64,000 nt of DNA from Hymenobacter gummosus (GTDB lineage Bacteria; Bacteroidota; Bacteroidia; Cytophagales; Hymenobacteraceae), in the NCBI RefSeq assembly GCF_003970915.1, contig NZ_RXOF01000006.1, positions 329,991 through 393,990 on the forward strand, in the 5' to 3' direction. Below are positions 25,565 through 34,099 of this stretch, piece after piece. The position numbers and the translations under genes are program-made. The notes under the pieces are model-generated. The model was not told the origin of the DNA, did no database searches, and worked only from the letters and a program-made list of their open reading frames with translations. The number at the start of each line of letters is the position of its first letter. Position 1 is the stretch's first letter.

Positions 25565-28181
25565 TTAAGGATTTACGACTACTTGCCGGGTGCTGCGCTG
25601 CTTGCCATCAGCCCCGAGCACTTCCAATACGTATTGGCCGGCCGGTAGCTGCGGCAGCCGCACGCCGGTTTGTGCCTCGGCGGCCGTGCAGCTCCCTTCG
25701 CGCACCGGGCGGCCGTACAGGTTCAGCAGCCGGTACTGGTACCTCGCTTCCGGGTTGCCGGCTGCCGCAAGCACGAAGCTGGCCGGCCCATTGGCTGGAT
25801 TAGGGTACACACTCAATAGCGGGTTTGGTGCTGGCCGGCCGACGATGACGGTGCCGGTTTCGCGGATTTCCAGGCGTCCGCCTTGCTTCAGCGTGAGTTG
25901 CCCGGCGTACCTGAGCTGGTCGGCATCGGCTTGCGTCTGCACGCTCACCAAACCGCCGTTGTCCACTACGATTTCCGAGCCTGGCTCCGGTAGCAACTGC
26001 CCATCCGCCTCGATGAACAGCGTCGAGGTAGGAGCAACCAGTATTTTACCGGTGGGCTTTACACGAATGGTGGCCCCGGTTCGGCAGCGTAAAACGGTGG
26101 GGTTGATAAAGTCTCCCGTCGCGGTAAGTGTATGGCGGTTGGGAGTGCCACTCTTGTCGAGCAGCAGTTCGGTATTCTCGAAGACATCCAGCGAATAGCC
26201 CGTAGCAGCGCTCGGACCGGGATGCAGCTCCAGATTGCCCGTCCAGCGGGTATTGCGGCCGATGATCAAATCATCGAACCGCACCCGCACCGTGATGTCG
26301 CCGTTGGGGGCTACGTGCGTGACCGTAACCGACACGCCGCTCAGGGGTATGGGCGACAGCTGATACGTGTACTGGTTGTAGTCCTGTAAGGGCAGCGGCG
26401 GCGACTTCTCGTTCCAGCCGATTTTCTGCTCCACCTGATTGAACACGGAGCGCGTCCCCAGGAAGCCGTCGACCAGCTGACCGTTCTGACTCCAGAAATC
26501 GAAGCCCTCCGTTTGCCAGTTGGTGTTGTTCCAGTAATCCGTGTAGCCGATTACGCCGTTGCTGTTCTTGTCGCCGCGAAAAGCCGCCAGGTCGTTGTGC
26601 CCGCCCGTGGGATTAGCCCGCTCGTTCACGAAGTTGTAGATGAGGTTCTGCGGGCGCCACAAATGCATTCCAAACAAGGAAGAAGTGCCGTCCCACGCTG
26701 CATCGAAGTTGCCGTGGGCCGACAGGAACTGAATGCCGCCGGCTCCGTCTTGGTAGTTTGTCAGCTTGGCCCGGGTGGCCCGCATGTTCTCCACGTAGGC
26801 CTGAATACCGTTGGGAATCGTTGGAAACGGCTGCGGCGGCGTGCGCCCGTCCACCGTGTAGGCCCCCCGGTCCCACACGCTGCGGCCCTGGTGGTTTTCC
26901 AGCCACAGATACTGCCAGGTGCCGGTGGCCGGCTCGTAGGTGTTGGGCAGCCGGATGCGCACGGCGTCGCCGGTAGTGATGAAGTCGCGCAGGGTGTATT
27001 CGCCGCCGTTGGTCAGCGACGCGGCGTCGGCCAGGTCGGCGCCCACGCCGCTGGCCTGCAGCGTGGGTATCCAGCCCAGGTACCACCGCTCCCAGCCGTT
27101 GGCGCACATGCGCATGGGCCCGCCAATCATGCCGTAGCCGTTGACGAGGTAAAAATGACTGCCCACCACGCCGTTGGCTCCCAGGTAGTGCGGCGCACCA
27201 TACAGCGTGTGGCCTACCTCGTGCGTAAACAGCTCCTTATCGACGCCGCCATAGCCCAGGCACTGGGTAAAGCCATTGGTCACGTCCAGTCCCAATGAGG
27301 TGCCAGCAGGCGCGGCGAGTTGTGCGTACGGTACGGAAGCATAACCGCCGCCGCTGCCCAGAACGTTATCCAGCCCCCTTGTTCCGGCCGGGCTGCCGCC
27401 CGCGTAGCGCCAGATAACAACCGTGTAGTCTATCTGCCCGTCCGGCGCCGAGTTGGAGTTGTCCCGAAGGTAGCCGGGTTGATTGGTCCGGGCATCGATG
27501 TCAGTCCAGTTCAGGCTCTGCAGCTCAGCTTGGTAGCTGGTGCGGATGCGGTTGAATACTCGCTCGGTGAGGCCCCACCAACCTAGCATCGTATCCGCGC
27601 TGGCGAAAGGGATATTAACCCGCACCGGGAAGTTTACCGCCATCATTTTCAGCGGCGCCCCGTTGTGCTGGGACATTTGGTAGTAGAAGTTCGACAGCGT
27701 ACGGTCGGTAGCGGTAGCGCTAAATTGGGACAAGCTGGTATAGAAGCTGGTAGCGGAATTGCGGGGTAGAGTTAAGCCATAATCAACTCCCGGGGTGCCT
27801 TGCGGCCAAGAGTTACTTGGCAAGTTGTTGCTATTGGGTACCGATAAATCAATTGTCACTTTGTGGAGTAAGTACATTATCATTATCAAACCCGGCATAC
27901 ACCACCAGCACCTTCAGCACTCCTTTCGGGGTAAAGCAATTGCCGTTGAATGATTTTGGCGTAGGACTGCCCGTACCGCCGCCCGGTAGTGCGGCAGCAG
28001 TGCTCTGGGTGCGGGGCACGCCGTACGGGAAGCAGTCAAACTGATTGAAAAACGCCGGATGCACCGTTGAGATGGGGTGCTCCTGGGCAACGGCTGGGCG
28101 ACTCAACAGCAGCAGAGCAGCCAACAGGTAAAGGAAGCAGGGTGCGCACACCCGGCCGGAGTAGAATGACAACATGGGCAA
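25565..28181 (-). pseudogene. T9SS metalloprotease, reading frame split by a frameshift
   Basis: Two overlapping frames together form one secreted zincin. The first (28181-27849) has a signal peptide (MPMLSFYSGRVCAPCFLYLLAALLLL) and ends GVLKVLVVYAGFDND-, the usual start of a protease domain. The second (27930-25565) continues with YGLTLPRNSATSFYTSLSQF, the zinc site HEVGH (226-230 counted from its first ATG at 27898) followed by GAPHY, beta-sandwich segments and a T9SS sorting domain (SVYPNPANGPASF). Skipping one base between 27849 and 27928 restores a single ~850-residue protein. This may be a true mutation, programmed shifting or a sequencing error. The second frame alone lacks a signal peptide and would not be exported. 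Confidence 0.82.
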
Positions 28182-28300
28182 TATGGTTTGGTGAAGGGAA
28201 TCATGACAACATTAATAGGTGTGTAAGCAGAAAAGGCGGAGCGCGCTTCTAAGATATTCGTTTTGAGTAATTTTTCGACCCCGGGATAATTTTTACTTTC

Positions 28301-28816
28301 TCAGCCCACCAGCGCCAACAGCTGCGCTGCGAAGCGGTGGTACAGCAGGTACAGCCCCGCGTCAAACGCCAGCAGAAACGCCCCCTGCACCGCCACCGAC
28401 TGCCCGAAGCCCAGCAGCCGCTCGGGCCGCTGCTCGGGGTCGAGGGCCGCGGCGGCCCGGGCCCGCAGCCAGGCACCCACCACCAGGTAGGCCACGTCGA
28501 GGCCGGCGTTGACGAGCAGCAGCTTCTCGAAATCGAACTGGGCCTGCAGGCTGGCGGCCAGGGTGAAGCCCGCCGCGTGCAGGGGCTGGGCCTGAATGAG
28601 GCCCCAGGTGGCCAGCCCGGCGTTGATGGCACCCCAGCCGATGTTCATCTGGTGGAAGTGGTGCCGGGCCAGCTGCCGCGGAGTGCGCGTCACCAGCCAG
28701 CCGCTTAGCAGCAGGTTCAGCAGCGCCCAGGCGCCCAGCACGCCCATGCCCTGCTGGGCCAGCAGCTCGCGTTGCTGATTGAGGGCATCGAGGGCGGGCT
28801 GGAAGGCGGCGGGCAT
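28301..28816 (-). CDS. Membrane protein, DUF6992-like (tentative)
   Basis: A 171-residue integral membrane protein with about four hydrophobic segments (LGAWALLNLLLSGWLV, WGAINAGLATWGLI, LLVNAGLDVAYLVVGAWL, AFLLAFDAGLYLLYH). The N-terminus is amphipathic (FQPALDALNQQRELL). The ATG at 28816 is preferred to one at 28897 because the latter would start inside the terminator of the preceding gene (28884-28914). The arrangement resembles the DUF6992 family of Bacteroidetes; function is unknown. Confidence 0.75.
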   Translation of the reverse strand: MPAAFQPALDALNQQRELLAQQGMGVLGAWALLNLLLSGWLVTRTPRQLARHHFHQMNIGWGAINAGLATWGLIQAQPLHAAGFTLAASLQAQFDFEKLLLVNAGLDVAYLVVGAWLRARAAAALDPEQRPERLLGFGQSVAVQGAFLLAFDAGLYLLYHRFAAQLLALVG

Positions 28817-28875
28817 GGCTGGGGCGGCAAAACGGGGTGGAGCGGCGAAGTAAGCGGGGAATGGCAGAATGGCCA

Positions 28876-28914
28876 AAAAACAGGGAAGCCAGCCCATGGG
28901 GAGGACTGGCTTCC
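28876..28914 (-). terminator. Rho-independent terminator, minus strand
   Basis: Arms GGAAGCCAG (28884-28892) and CTGGCTTCC (28906-28914) with a 13-base loop; on the minus strand followed by CTGTTTTTT. It ends the outer-membrane barrel gene. Confidence 0.8.
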
Positions 28915-28946
28915 TGGCGTCAGCAAAAGCGAACGGGCGGGGCGGA

Positions 28947-29636
28947 CTACTGCGAGAAGCCGAAGCCCACGTATACCTGCACCACGCTGTTCTTGATGTT
29001 GTCCAGGCCGCTGTTGGGCGTCATCACCCCGTTTTCCATCTTCGGGTCGTTGTAGATGTCGGCCAGGCTCAGCACGTAGCGCCCCCCGATGCGGGCCGGC
29101 CCCACGCGGGCTTCAATGCCGCCCACGGCGCCGTAGTCCAGCGAGTTGTAGTTGTTGTTCGACAGGTTCACGGCGCGCTTGTTTTCCTTGGCATTCACCA
29201 GCAGCGACACCTGCGGCCCCACGTGGATGCTCACGTTGTCGACGAAGTTGTAGACGAAGAGCACCGGCACCTGCACGTAGTCGAGCTGGGTTTCGTAGGT
29301 GCTCTGCATGCCTGCGGGGCGCAGCGCCGAGGCGGCTTTGTAGCCCTGGCGGCTGTAGAGGGCTTCTACCTGCAGCGAGGTCTGGGGCGAGAAGCCAAAT
29401 TGGCCGTATACACCGGCGTGGAAGTTGTTGCGGGCCGACACGTCGCTGTAGTTGGCTTTGTCGTTGCCGCGGATATTGGAGGCGTTCCAGCCGCCCTTGA
29501 TGCCGAAACCATTGTTGCGCGAGTCGGGCGTGGTCTGGTAATCCGAGGACTTACGAATGCCTTCGACGCCGCGCTGGGCGTAGGCGCTGCCGCCGCACAC
29601 GGCCAGCAACGAAAGGATGAGTGCAATTTTTTTCAT
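28947..29636 (-). CDS. Outer-membrane beta-barrel protein, porin/PorT type
   Basis: A 229-residue protein with a signal peptide (MKKIALILSLLAVCGGSAYAQ). Barrel signatures include FGIKGGWNASNIRG, FHAGVYGQFGFSPQTSLQVEALYSRQG, LDYVQVPVLFVYNF, IHVGPQVSLLV and a terminal strand VVQVYVGFGFSQ. It belongs to the same broad family as the protein at 8699-9466. A role in outer-membrane structure is likely; specific function is unknown. It is monocistronic with its own terminator. Confidence 0.88.
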   Translation of the reverse strand: MKKIALILSLLAVCGGSAYAQRGVEGIRKSSDYQTTPDSRNNGFGIKGGWNASNIRGNDKANYSDVSARNNFHAGVYGQFGFSPQTSLQVEALYSRQGYKAASALRPAGMQSTYETQLDYVQVPVLFVYNFVDNVSIHVGPQVSLLVNAKENKRAVNLSNNNYNSLDYGAVGGIEARVGPARIGGRYVLSLADIYNDPKMENGVMTPNSGLDNIKNSVVQVYVGFGFSQ

Positions 29637-29777
29637 GACGAAAAGACTTGAGGGTTAGGCCTTGCCGCGGTTTTGCAGGGGAAGATTACAGCGGCATTAG
29701 CAGGGTTCTATACTAAGGCAGCCCGCCCCGGGTTACGCCCCGGCCGGCCTTCTCCGAAAAAAAACTTGACGCAGTGC

Positions 29778-29809
29778 TTGCTACAGATTATATTGCTGGA
29801 TTAGCTTTG
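29778..29809 (+). promoter_or_regulatory. Promoter of tRNA-Val
   Basis: TAGCTTTG (29802-29809) is an exact TAnnTTTG -7 box 24 bases upstream of the tRNA; a TTG at 29778-29780 lies 21 bp before it, slightly longer than the usual 19. Confidence 0.55.
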
Positions 29810-29832
29810 TCACTTCCGGCATTAGCCAGTCC

Positions 29833-29907
29833 GGAGCGTTAGCTCAGTTGGTTTAGAGCACCACCTTGACACGGTGGAGGCCACTGGTTCGAGTCCAGTA
29901 CGCTTCA
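29833..29907 (+). tRNA. tRNA-Val (anticodon GAC)
   Basis: The 75-nt cloverleaf has acceptor stem GGAGCGT/ACGCTTC (one G-T pair), D-arm AGCTCAGTTGGTTTAGAGC, anticodon stem CCACC/GGTGG with loop TTGACAC (anticodon GAC) and T-arm CTGGTTCGAGTCCAG. CCA is not encoded. A terminator follows directly. Confidence 0.97.
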
Positions 29908-29914
29908 CAAGCCC

Positions 29915-29947
29915 AAGCTCCTGCAGCGCCTGCAGGAGCTTTCTTTT
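29915..29947 (+). terminator. Rho-independent terminator after tRNA-Val
   Basis: 12-bp perfect arms (29915-29926 and 29930-29941) with a 3-base loop and TCTTTTT tail, eight bases after the tRNA. Confidence 0.88.
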
Positions 29948-30003
29948 TGTCCGGCCGCCGGGGCCCGGCCGGCTTGCCCTTCACCGATTGCCCCGTTTTC
30001 ATT

Positions 30004-30393
30004 GTGCGCCTGTACTTTGAAAATCGCGCCGGCGGCGTGTACGCCGATCCGGCCGGTTTCGCCCGCCTCGTTTACAAGCCCGGCCCGCGCGCCGAGGGCG
30101 CCCTGCTGACCCACTCCCGCCACCTGCTGGCCCGCCACCACGGCCGCATGCTGGTGGATCAGCGCCTGATGCAGCCTTACTCGCCGGTCGAGCAGCAACT
30201 GGTGCGCCAGGAGTGGCTGCCGCTGGCCATCGAGGAAAACGGCTACCGCTACGGGGCCGTGGTGCAGGCCCAGGACGTATTTGCCCGCCTGGCCACCGCC
30301 ACGGTGCTCACCCAGGCGCGCAACAGCAAGATGACCTACCGCTACTTCGACGACGAGGCGGCCGCCACCGCCTGGCTGCTAAGCTGCGCCTAG
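30004..30393 (+). CDS. STAS/SpoIIAA-like domain protein
   Basis: About 129 residues starting at a GTG (30004) with RLYFENRAGGVYADPAGFARLVYKPG. The order of elements (aromatic start, GALLTHSRHLLARHHGRMLVDQRLM, EEWLP-like block, AVVQAQDVFARLA, YFDDEAAATAWLL) resembles small SpoIIAA/STAS-like proteins of Bacteroidetes, where a strand-helix core ends with an E-A-x-x-W-L helix. The protein at 42406-42834 has the same layout. An upstream in-frame start lies inside the tRNA and is rejected. Function unknown. Confidence 0.72.
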   Translation: MRLYFENRAGGVYADPAGFARLVYKPGPRAEGALLTHSRHLLARHHGRMLVDQRLMQPYSPVEQQLVRQEWLPLAIEENGYRYGAVVQAQDVFARLATATVLTQARNSKMTYRYFDDEAAATAWLLSCA

Positions 30394-30430
30394 CGCAACC
30401 CCGCGCCGCTTTTTGCGGTTGACTGCCCTT

Positions 30431-31363
30431 GTGACGCTGCCTGCTCCCCTTCATTCGCACTACTTGCCCGTGGCCTGGGCCCCGCTGTACGCCCACCCCC
30501 TGCCGCTGGGCCACCGCTTCCCCATGCTCAAGTACGAGCTGCTGCCCGAGCAACTGGTGCGCGAGGGCACCATTCCGGAGGAAAGCCTTTTCGCCCCTAT
30601 GCCCCTGCCCGAGAAATACATCCTCGAAACCCACGACGCGGGCTACTACCAGCGGCTTGTGGCGGGGCAGCTTACGCGGCAGGAGGAGCGGGCCACGGGC
30701 TTTCCGTGGTCGGAGCAGCTGGTGCAGCGCGAGGTGACCATCCTGGGCGGCACGGTGCAGTGCGCCAAGCTGGCCCTGCACACCGGCGTGGCCCTGAACG
30801 TGGCCGGCGGCACCCACCACGCCTTTGCCGACCGCGGCGAGGGGTTCTGCCTGCTCAACGACCAGGCCGTGGCGGCCAACTACCTGCTGCGCCACGAAGG
30901 CATCGGCCGGGTGCTCATCGTGGATCTGGACGTGCACCAAGGCAACGGCACGGCGGCGCTGTTTCGCGACGAGCCGCGGGTATTCACCTTCTCCGTGCAC
31001 GGCGCCCGCAACTACCCCGCCCGCAAGGAGCACTCCGACCTCGACCTGCCCCTACCCGACGGCACCGACGACGCGACCTACCTGCAGCTGCTCGGCGCCA
31101 CCCTGCCCCGCCTGCTCGACGAGGTGCAGCCCGAGTTCGTGTTTTACCTATCGGGCGTCGATGTGCTGGCTACCGACAAGCTCGGCCACCTGGCCCTCAC
31201 GCGCGAAGGCTGCCGCCGGCGCGACCAGCTGGTGCTGGAGCTGTGCCACCGCCACCGGCTGCCAGTAGTAGTGTGCATGGGCGGCGGCTACTCCGAGCGG
31301 GTGGCCGACATCGTGGAAGCCCACGCCAACACCTTCCGCGTAGCGGCCGACCTGTGGGGCTGA
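30431..31363 (+). CDS. Histone deacetylase family protein (AcuC-like)
   Basis: About 310 residues of arginase/deacetylase fold. Zinc and catalytic residues are visible: GGTHHAF (H129-H130), DLDVHQGNGT (D167, H169) and LSGVDVLATD for the third zinc ligand. Relatives deacetylate acetyl-lysine or other acetylated amines; the bacterial substrate is unknown. No in-frame ATG precedes the conserved PLYAHPLPLGHRFPMLKYELLPEQL segment, so the start must be GTG at 30431, TTG at 30464 or a nearby alternative. It begins 37 bases after the STAS-like gene and may be cotranscribed. Confidence 0.9.
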   Translation: MTLPAPLHSHYLPVAWAPLYAHPLPLGHRFPMLKYELLPEQLVREGTIPEESLFAPMPLPEKYILETHDAGYYQRLVAGQLTRQEERATGFPWSEQLVQREVTILGGTVQCAKLALHTGVALNVAGGTHHAFADRGEGFCLLNDQAVAANYLLRHEGIGRVLIVDLDVHQGNGTAALFRDEPRVFTFSVHGARNYPARKEHSDLDLPLPDGTDDATYLQLLGATLPRLLDEVQPEFVFYLSGVDVLATDKLGHLALTREGCRRRDQLVLELCHRHRLPVVVCMGGGYSERVADIVEAHANTFRVAADLWG

Positions 31364-31381
31364 AGCGGCTACGGGTCGTTT

Positions 31382-31843
31382 TTAGCGTAGCACTATTTCC
31401 ACGCGCCGGTTCCGGGCGCGGGCTTCGGGGTCGTCGGAGCCGTCGGGCCTGGCGTTGGGTACCAGCGGATCGGCTTCGCCCAGGCCCTGCACTTCCATGG
31501 GCACCGTCACCTGGTGCTGCCGCAGCCAGCCGGCCACGGCTTCGGCCCGCACCTGCGCGAGCTGGGCGTTTTCGTTGTCGTCGCCGCGGCTGTCGGTGTA
31601 GCAGCGCACCAGCAGCAGAGTGCGGGGCTGCGCGCGCACCCGCTGGGCCAGCTGTTGCAGCGCGGGCTCGGCCGTGGGCTTCAGCTCCGGCCGGCCATCC
31701 TCAAACAACCAGTCGGCGCTCAAACCCAGTACGGGGCCTTCGGGCGTCTGGCGGCTGACGATTTCGCCCTGCGGGGTTTTGTCGGGGCGGCAGGCGGTGA
31801 GGCTGAGCAGGGTGAGGCCTAAGGCAGCGAGGGTATTTTTCAT
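31382..31843 (-). CDS. OmpA-family lipoprotein
   Basis: A 153-residue protein with lipoprotein signal (MKNTLAALGLTLLSLTAC, Cys18) and an OmpA-C-type peptidoglycan-binding domain: LSADWLFEDGRPELKPTAEPALQQLAQ, then VRCYTDSRGDDNENAQLAQVRAEAV and RARNRRVEIVL, the conserved R-N-R-R-V-E-I ending. It should tether the outer membrane to the cell wall. A TACTTTTG -7 box on the minus strand (31866-31873) lies 23 bases upstream and gives it its own promoter despite its place behind the methyltransferase gene. Confidence 0.92.
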   Translation of the reverse strand: MKNTLAALGLTLLSLTACRPDKTPQGEIVSRQTPEGPVLGLSADWLFEDGRPELKPTAEPALQQLAQRVRAQPRTLLLVRCYTDSRGDDNENAQLAQVRAEAVAGWLRQHQVTVPMEVQGLGEADPLVPNARPDGSDDPEARARNRRVEIVLR

Positions 31844-31865
31844 AACGGAAGCGGGTGGCGGAGCC

Positions 31866-31873
31866 CAAAAGTA
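31866..31873 (-). promoter_or_regulatory. -7 box of the OmpA-like lipoprotein gene
   Basis: TACTTTTG on the minus strand matches TAnnTTTG exactly, 23 bases before the ATG; no TTG at the ideal -33 spacing. Confidence 0.45.
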
Positions 31874-32590
31874 TCAGCCGGCGGCCGAATCGGCGGGCAG
31901 TACCAGCTGCCAGCGGAAGGCCCAGCGCCAGCGCAGCCGGTAGCGGCCGATACCGGCCTGCCGCAGCAACCGCTGCCAGTCGCGGCGGCGGAAGGCCCGC
32001 AGCACCGACAGCGGGGCGTCGTGCTGCACCAGGTGGGAGCCGCCGAGCAGCCGCGTGAGCCAGCGGATGCTGTGGTAGGCCAGCGGGTGCCGGTGCAGGT
32101 CGTTGACCACCACGGCCACTCGTGCCTGCCGCTGCCACTGGCGCAGCATCTGCACCAGCTGCTCGTCGGTGAAGTGGTGGCAGAACAGGCTGCTGGTAAT
32201 CACGTCGGGCCGGCGGGCGGCAAAATCGGCGGAAAAGATATCCTGCTGCTCGAAGCTGATTTCGGCATACTCCCGGCTGCGGCCCGCGGCGTACTCCACC
32301 ATGAAGGCGTTGGCATCGACGCCCACCAGCTCTACCGGCAGCCGGCGCCGCCGCGCCCAGCGGGCCAGGTAGCGCAGCGTGTCGCCGCCGCCGCTGCCCA
32401 CGTCCAGCACCTGCAGGGGCCGCTGCCGCCGCCCCACCAGCCGCCCCAGCGCCTGCGTCACCACCGAGTAGCCGCCCAGCCGGGTGTTGATGATTTCCAG
32501 CTCGTCCAGGTTCCGGCGCAGCGCATCGGAGGCCAAGGTCAAATCGTCCATCAGCTCCGGCGCATCGGAGCGGCGCGCAAAGTCGGGCAT
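31874..32590 (-). CDS. Class I SAM-dependent methyltransferase of the type III PKS cassette
   Basis: A 238-residue methyltransferase with SAM-binding motif I VLDVGSGGGD (61-70), acidic VGVDAN, and ITSSLFCHHFTDEQLVQML. The architecture (methyltransferase beside a type III PKS and a flavoprotein) parallels srsA-srsB-srsC of Streptomyces griseus, where the methyltransferase modifies phenolic lipids. Expected substrate is a resorcinol or quinone made by the neighbouring synthase; this is inferred from context. It follows the PKS gene, separated by a 95-bp palindromic repeat. Confidence 0.85.
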   Translation of the reverse strand: MPDFARRSDAPELMDDLTLASDALRRNLDELEIINTRLGGYSVVTQALGRLVGRRQRPLQVLDVGSGGGDTLRYLARWARRRRLPVELVGVDANAFMVEYAAGRSREYAEISFEQQDIFSADFAARRPDVITSSLFCHHFTDEQLVQMLRQWQRQARVAVVVNDLHRHPLAYHSIRWLTRLLGGSHLVQHDAPLSVLRAFRRRDWQRLLRQAGIGRYRLRWRWAFRWQLVLPADSAAG

Positions 32591-32591
32591 G

Positions 32592-32680
32592 GTTTAAATG
32601 GTTAAATGGCTGGATGGTCAAATGACTGACCGTTGCTGATGTTGAACGACCAGCCATTTAGCCATTCAACCATTTAGCCC
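32592..32680. repeat. Imperfect inverted repeat, AAATGGTTAAATGGCTGG family
   Basis: The left arm (about 32597-32614) recurs inverted in 32651-32676 with an 8-base insertion. It fills the gap between the PKS and methyltransferase genes and is A+T-rich against its surroundings, suggesting a small mobile palindrome. Confidence 0.55.
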
Positions 32681-32685
32681 TTCTA

Positions 32686-33798
32686 TTAATACACCACCCG
32701 CAGCAGCATGGCTTCCAGCGTCAGGCCGGGGCCGAAGGCGAAGCTGAGCACGGGCGCGCCGTCGTCGGTGGGCTGCAGGTGACGCTGCAGCTCCCGCAGC
32801 ACAAACAGCACCGTGGCCGAGGAGAGGTTGCCGACTTCGTGCAGCACGCGGTAGGCGTGGCGGTTGTCGGCCGGGGTGAGGCCCAGCTCCTGCTCGATGG
32901 CCTCCAGAATGCGCCGGCCGCCGGGGTGAATGGCGAAGTGGCGCACGTCGGGCAGGCGCACGGGCAGCTGGCGCAGCAGCCCGTCGGTGAGCTTGCGGAT
33001 GCCCTGCTTCACCAGCCGCGGCACGTAGCTCGACAGGGTCATTTCGAAGCCGAAGTCGTTGACGTGCCAGGCCATGTCGGCCTGCCCGTCGGGCTCCAGC
33101 CCGCAGTGAAAGGCCGTCAGCTCCAGGTTGGGCCGGCCGGGCGCGGGCTGGCCCAGCACCAGCGCCGCCGAGGCCCCGTCGCCAAACAGGGCGTTGGCCA
33201 CCAAGTGGTCCTCCTCGGTGCGCTTCTGAAAGTGCAGGGTGCACAGCTCGGTGCACACGATGAGCACCCGGCTGCCGGGGTCGGCGCGGCAGAAAGCGTC
33301 GGCCAACTTTAGGGCGTTGAAGGCCGCGTAGCAGCCCATGAAGTTCACGCAGGTGCGCTGCACGTCGGGGCGCAGGCCCAGGTGCTGCACCAGCTCAATG
33401 TCGAGCCCCGGGGCGTACATGCCCGTGCAGCTCACCGACACGAGGTGCGTGATGCTCAGCGGGTCGATGTCGGGGGCCTGGTGCAGGCAGTCCAGCACGG
33501 CCTCGGCGGCCAGCGGCAGGGCCTCGCGCCGGTACACCCGCATCCGGGCCCCGACGGTCGGGAACGGCTCCAAATCGACCGTATTCGGGAAGAAGGTAAA
33601 GGCCCCCTCCGCGCGGCCGTAGTCGGGCAGCACCGTGTGGCGGTAGCCGATGCCCGACATGCGGTAAATAGCCCGGAGCTTGCGGGTGCCAGCCTCATCC
33701 ATGCCGTGGGCGCGGGCCATAAAATCGGCAATTTGCGGCTGCGGCAGCCGGTGCGCCGGCGTTGCCGTGCCGATGGCGCTGATAAAGCTGGTGGTCAT
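32686..33798 (-). CDS. Type III polyketide synthase
   Basis: A 370-residue chalcone-synthase-fold homodimeric condensing enzyme. The Cys-His-Asn triad is present: C156 in NFMGCYAAF, H291 in AIHPGG and N324 in GNLSSAT; the ending FGPGLTLEAMLL matches the family GFGPG loop. It extends an acyl starter with malonyl-CoA without ACP and cyclises to a resorcinol, pyrone or phloroglucinol. Together with the methyltransferase and FAD enzyme it forms a compact biosynthetic cassette, probably for an alkylresorcinol- or quinone-like phenolic lipid. Product is inferred. Confidence 0.93.
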   Translation of the reverse strand: MTTSFISAIGTATPAHRLPQPQIADFMARAHGMDEAGTRKLRAIYRMSGIGYRHTVLPDYGRAEGAFTFFPNTVDLEPFPTVGARMRVYRREALPLAAEAVLDCLHQAPDIDPLSITHLVSVSCTGMYAPGLDIELVQHLGLRPDVQRTCVNFMGCYAAFNALKLADAFCRADPGSRVLIVCTELCTLHFQKRTEEDHLVANALFGDGASAALVLGQPAPGRPNLELTAFHCGLEPDGQADMAWHVNDFGFEMTLSSYVPRLVKQGIRKLTDGLLRQLPVRLPDVRHFAIHPGGRRILEAIEQELGLTPADNRHAYRVLHEVGNLSSATVLFVLRELQRHLQPTDDGAPVLSFAFGPGLTLEAMLLRVVY

Positions 33799-33858
33799 GC
33801 AGGGGCAGTATACGGAAATCGGGAAGGAGGAATGAAGAATGAGGAGGGAGGAATAAAA

Positions 33859-34086
33859 AGAACGTCATCCTGAGGCGCAGCCGAAGGACCTTCCTCGCCC
33901 CCTGCACTGCCACTGCCTATGAAATGCCAACGCTATCCAGCCAGAATGATATAATAGTTACTCTAACGTCTGGCCATTGGGGTAACTGTTCATGTCGACA
34001 CCTGCAAAGAAGCGTCTGCGCTTGGACTGTGTCGGCGGTGCAGGGTTCGAGGAAGGTCCTTCGGCTACGCCTCAGGATGACGTTCT
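33859..34086. mobile_element. GTCATCCTGAG inverted-repeat element A, non-autonomous (228 bp)
   Basis: Arms at 33859-33908 and 34037-34086 are inverted copies matching at about 47 of 50 positions. Inside the right arm, AGCGTCTGCGC-TTGGACTGTG closely matches the inner part of the right arm of the GIY-YIG element (50257-50290 region), and the centre retains GGCTG-GATAGCG, similar to the end of the nuclease gene. It looks like a deletion derivative lacking the nuclease. It lies between the FAD enzyme and PKS genes. No clear target duplication. Confidence 0.75.
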
Positions 34087-34099
34087 GATTTCTTTTTTT

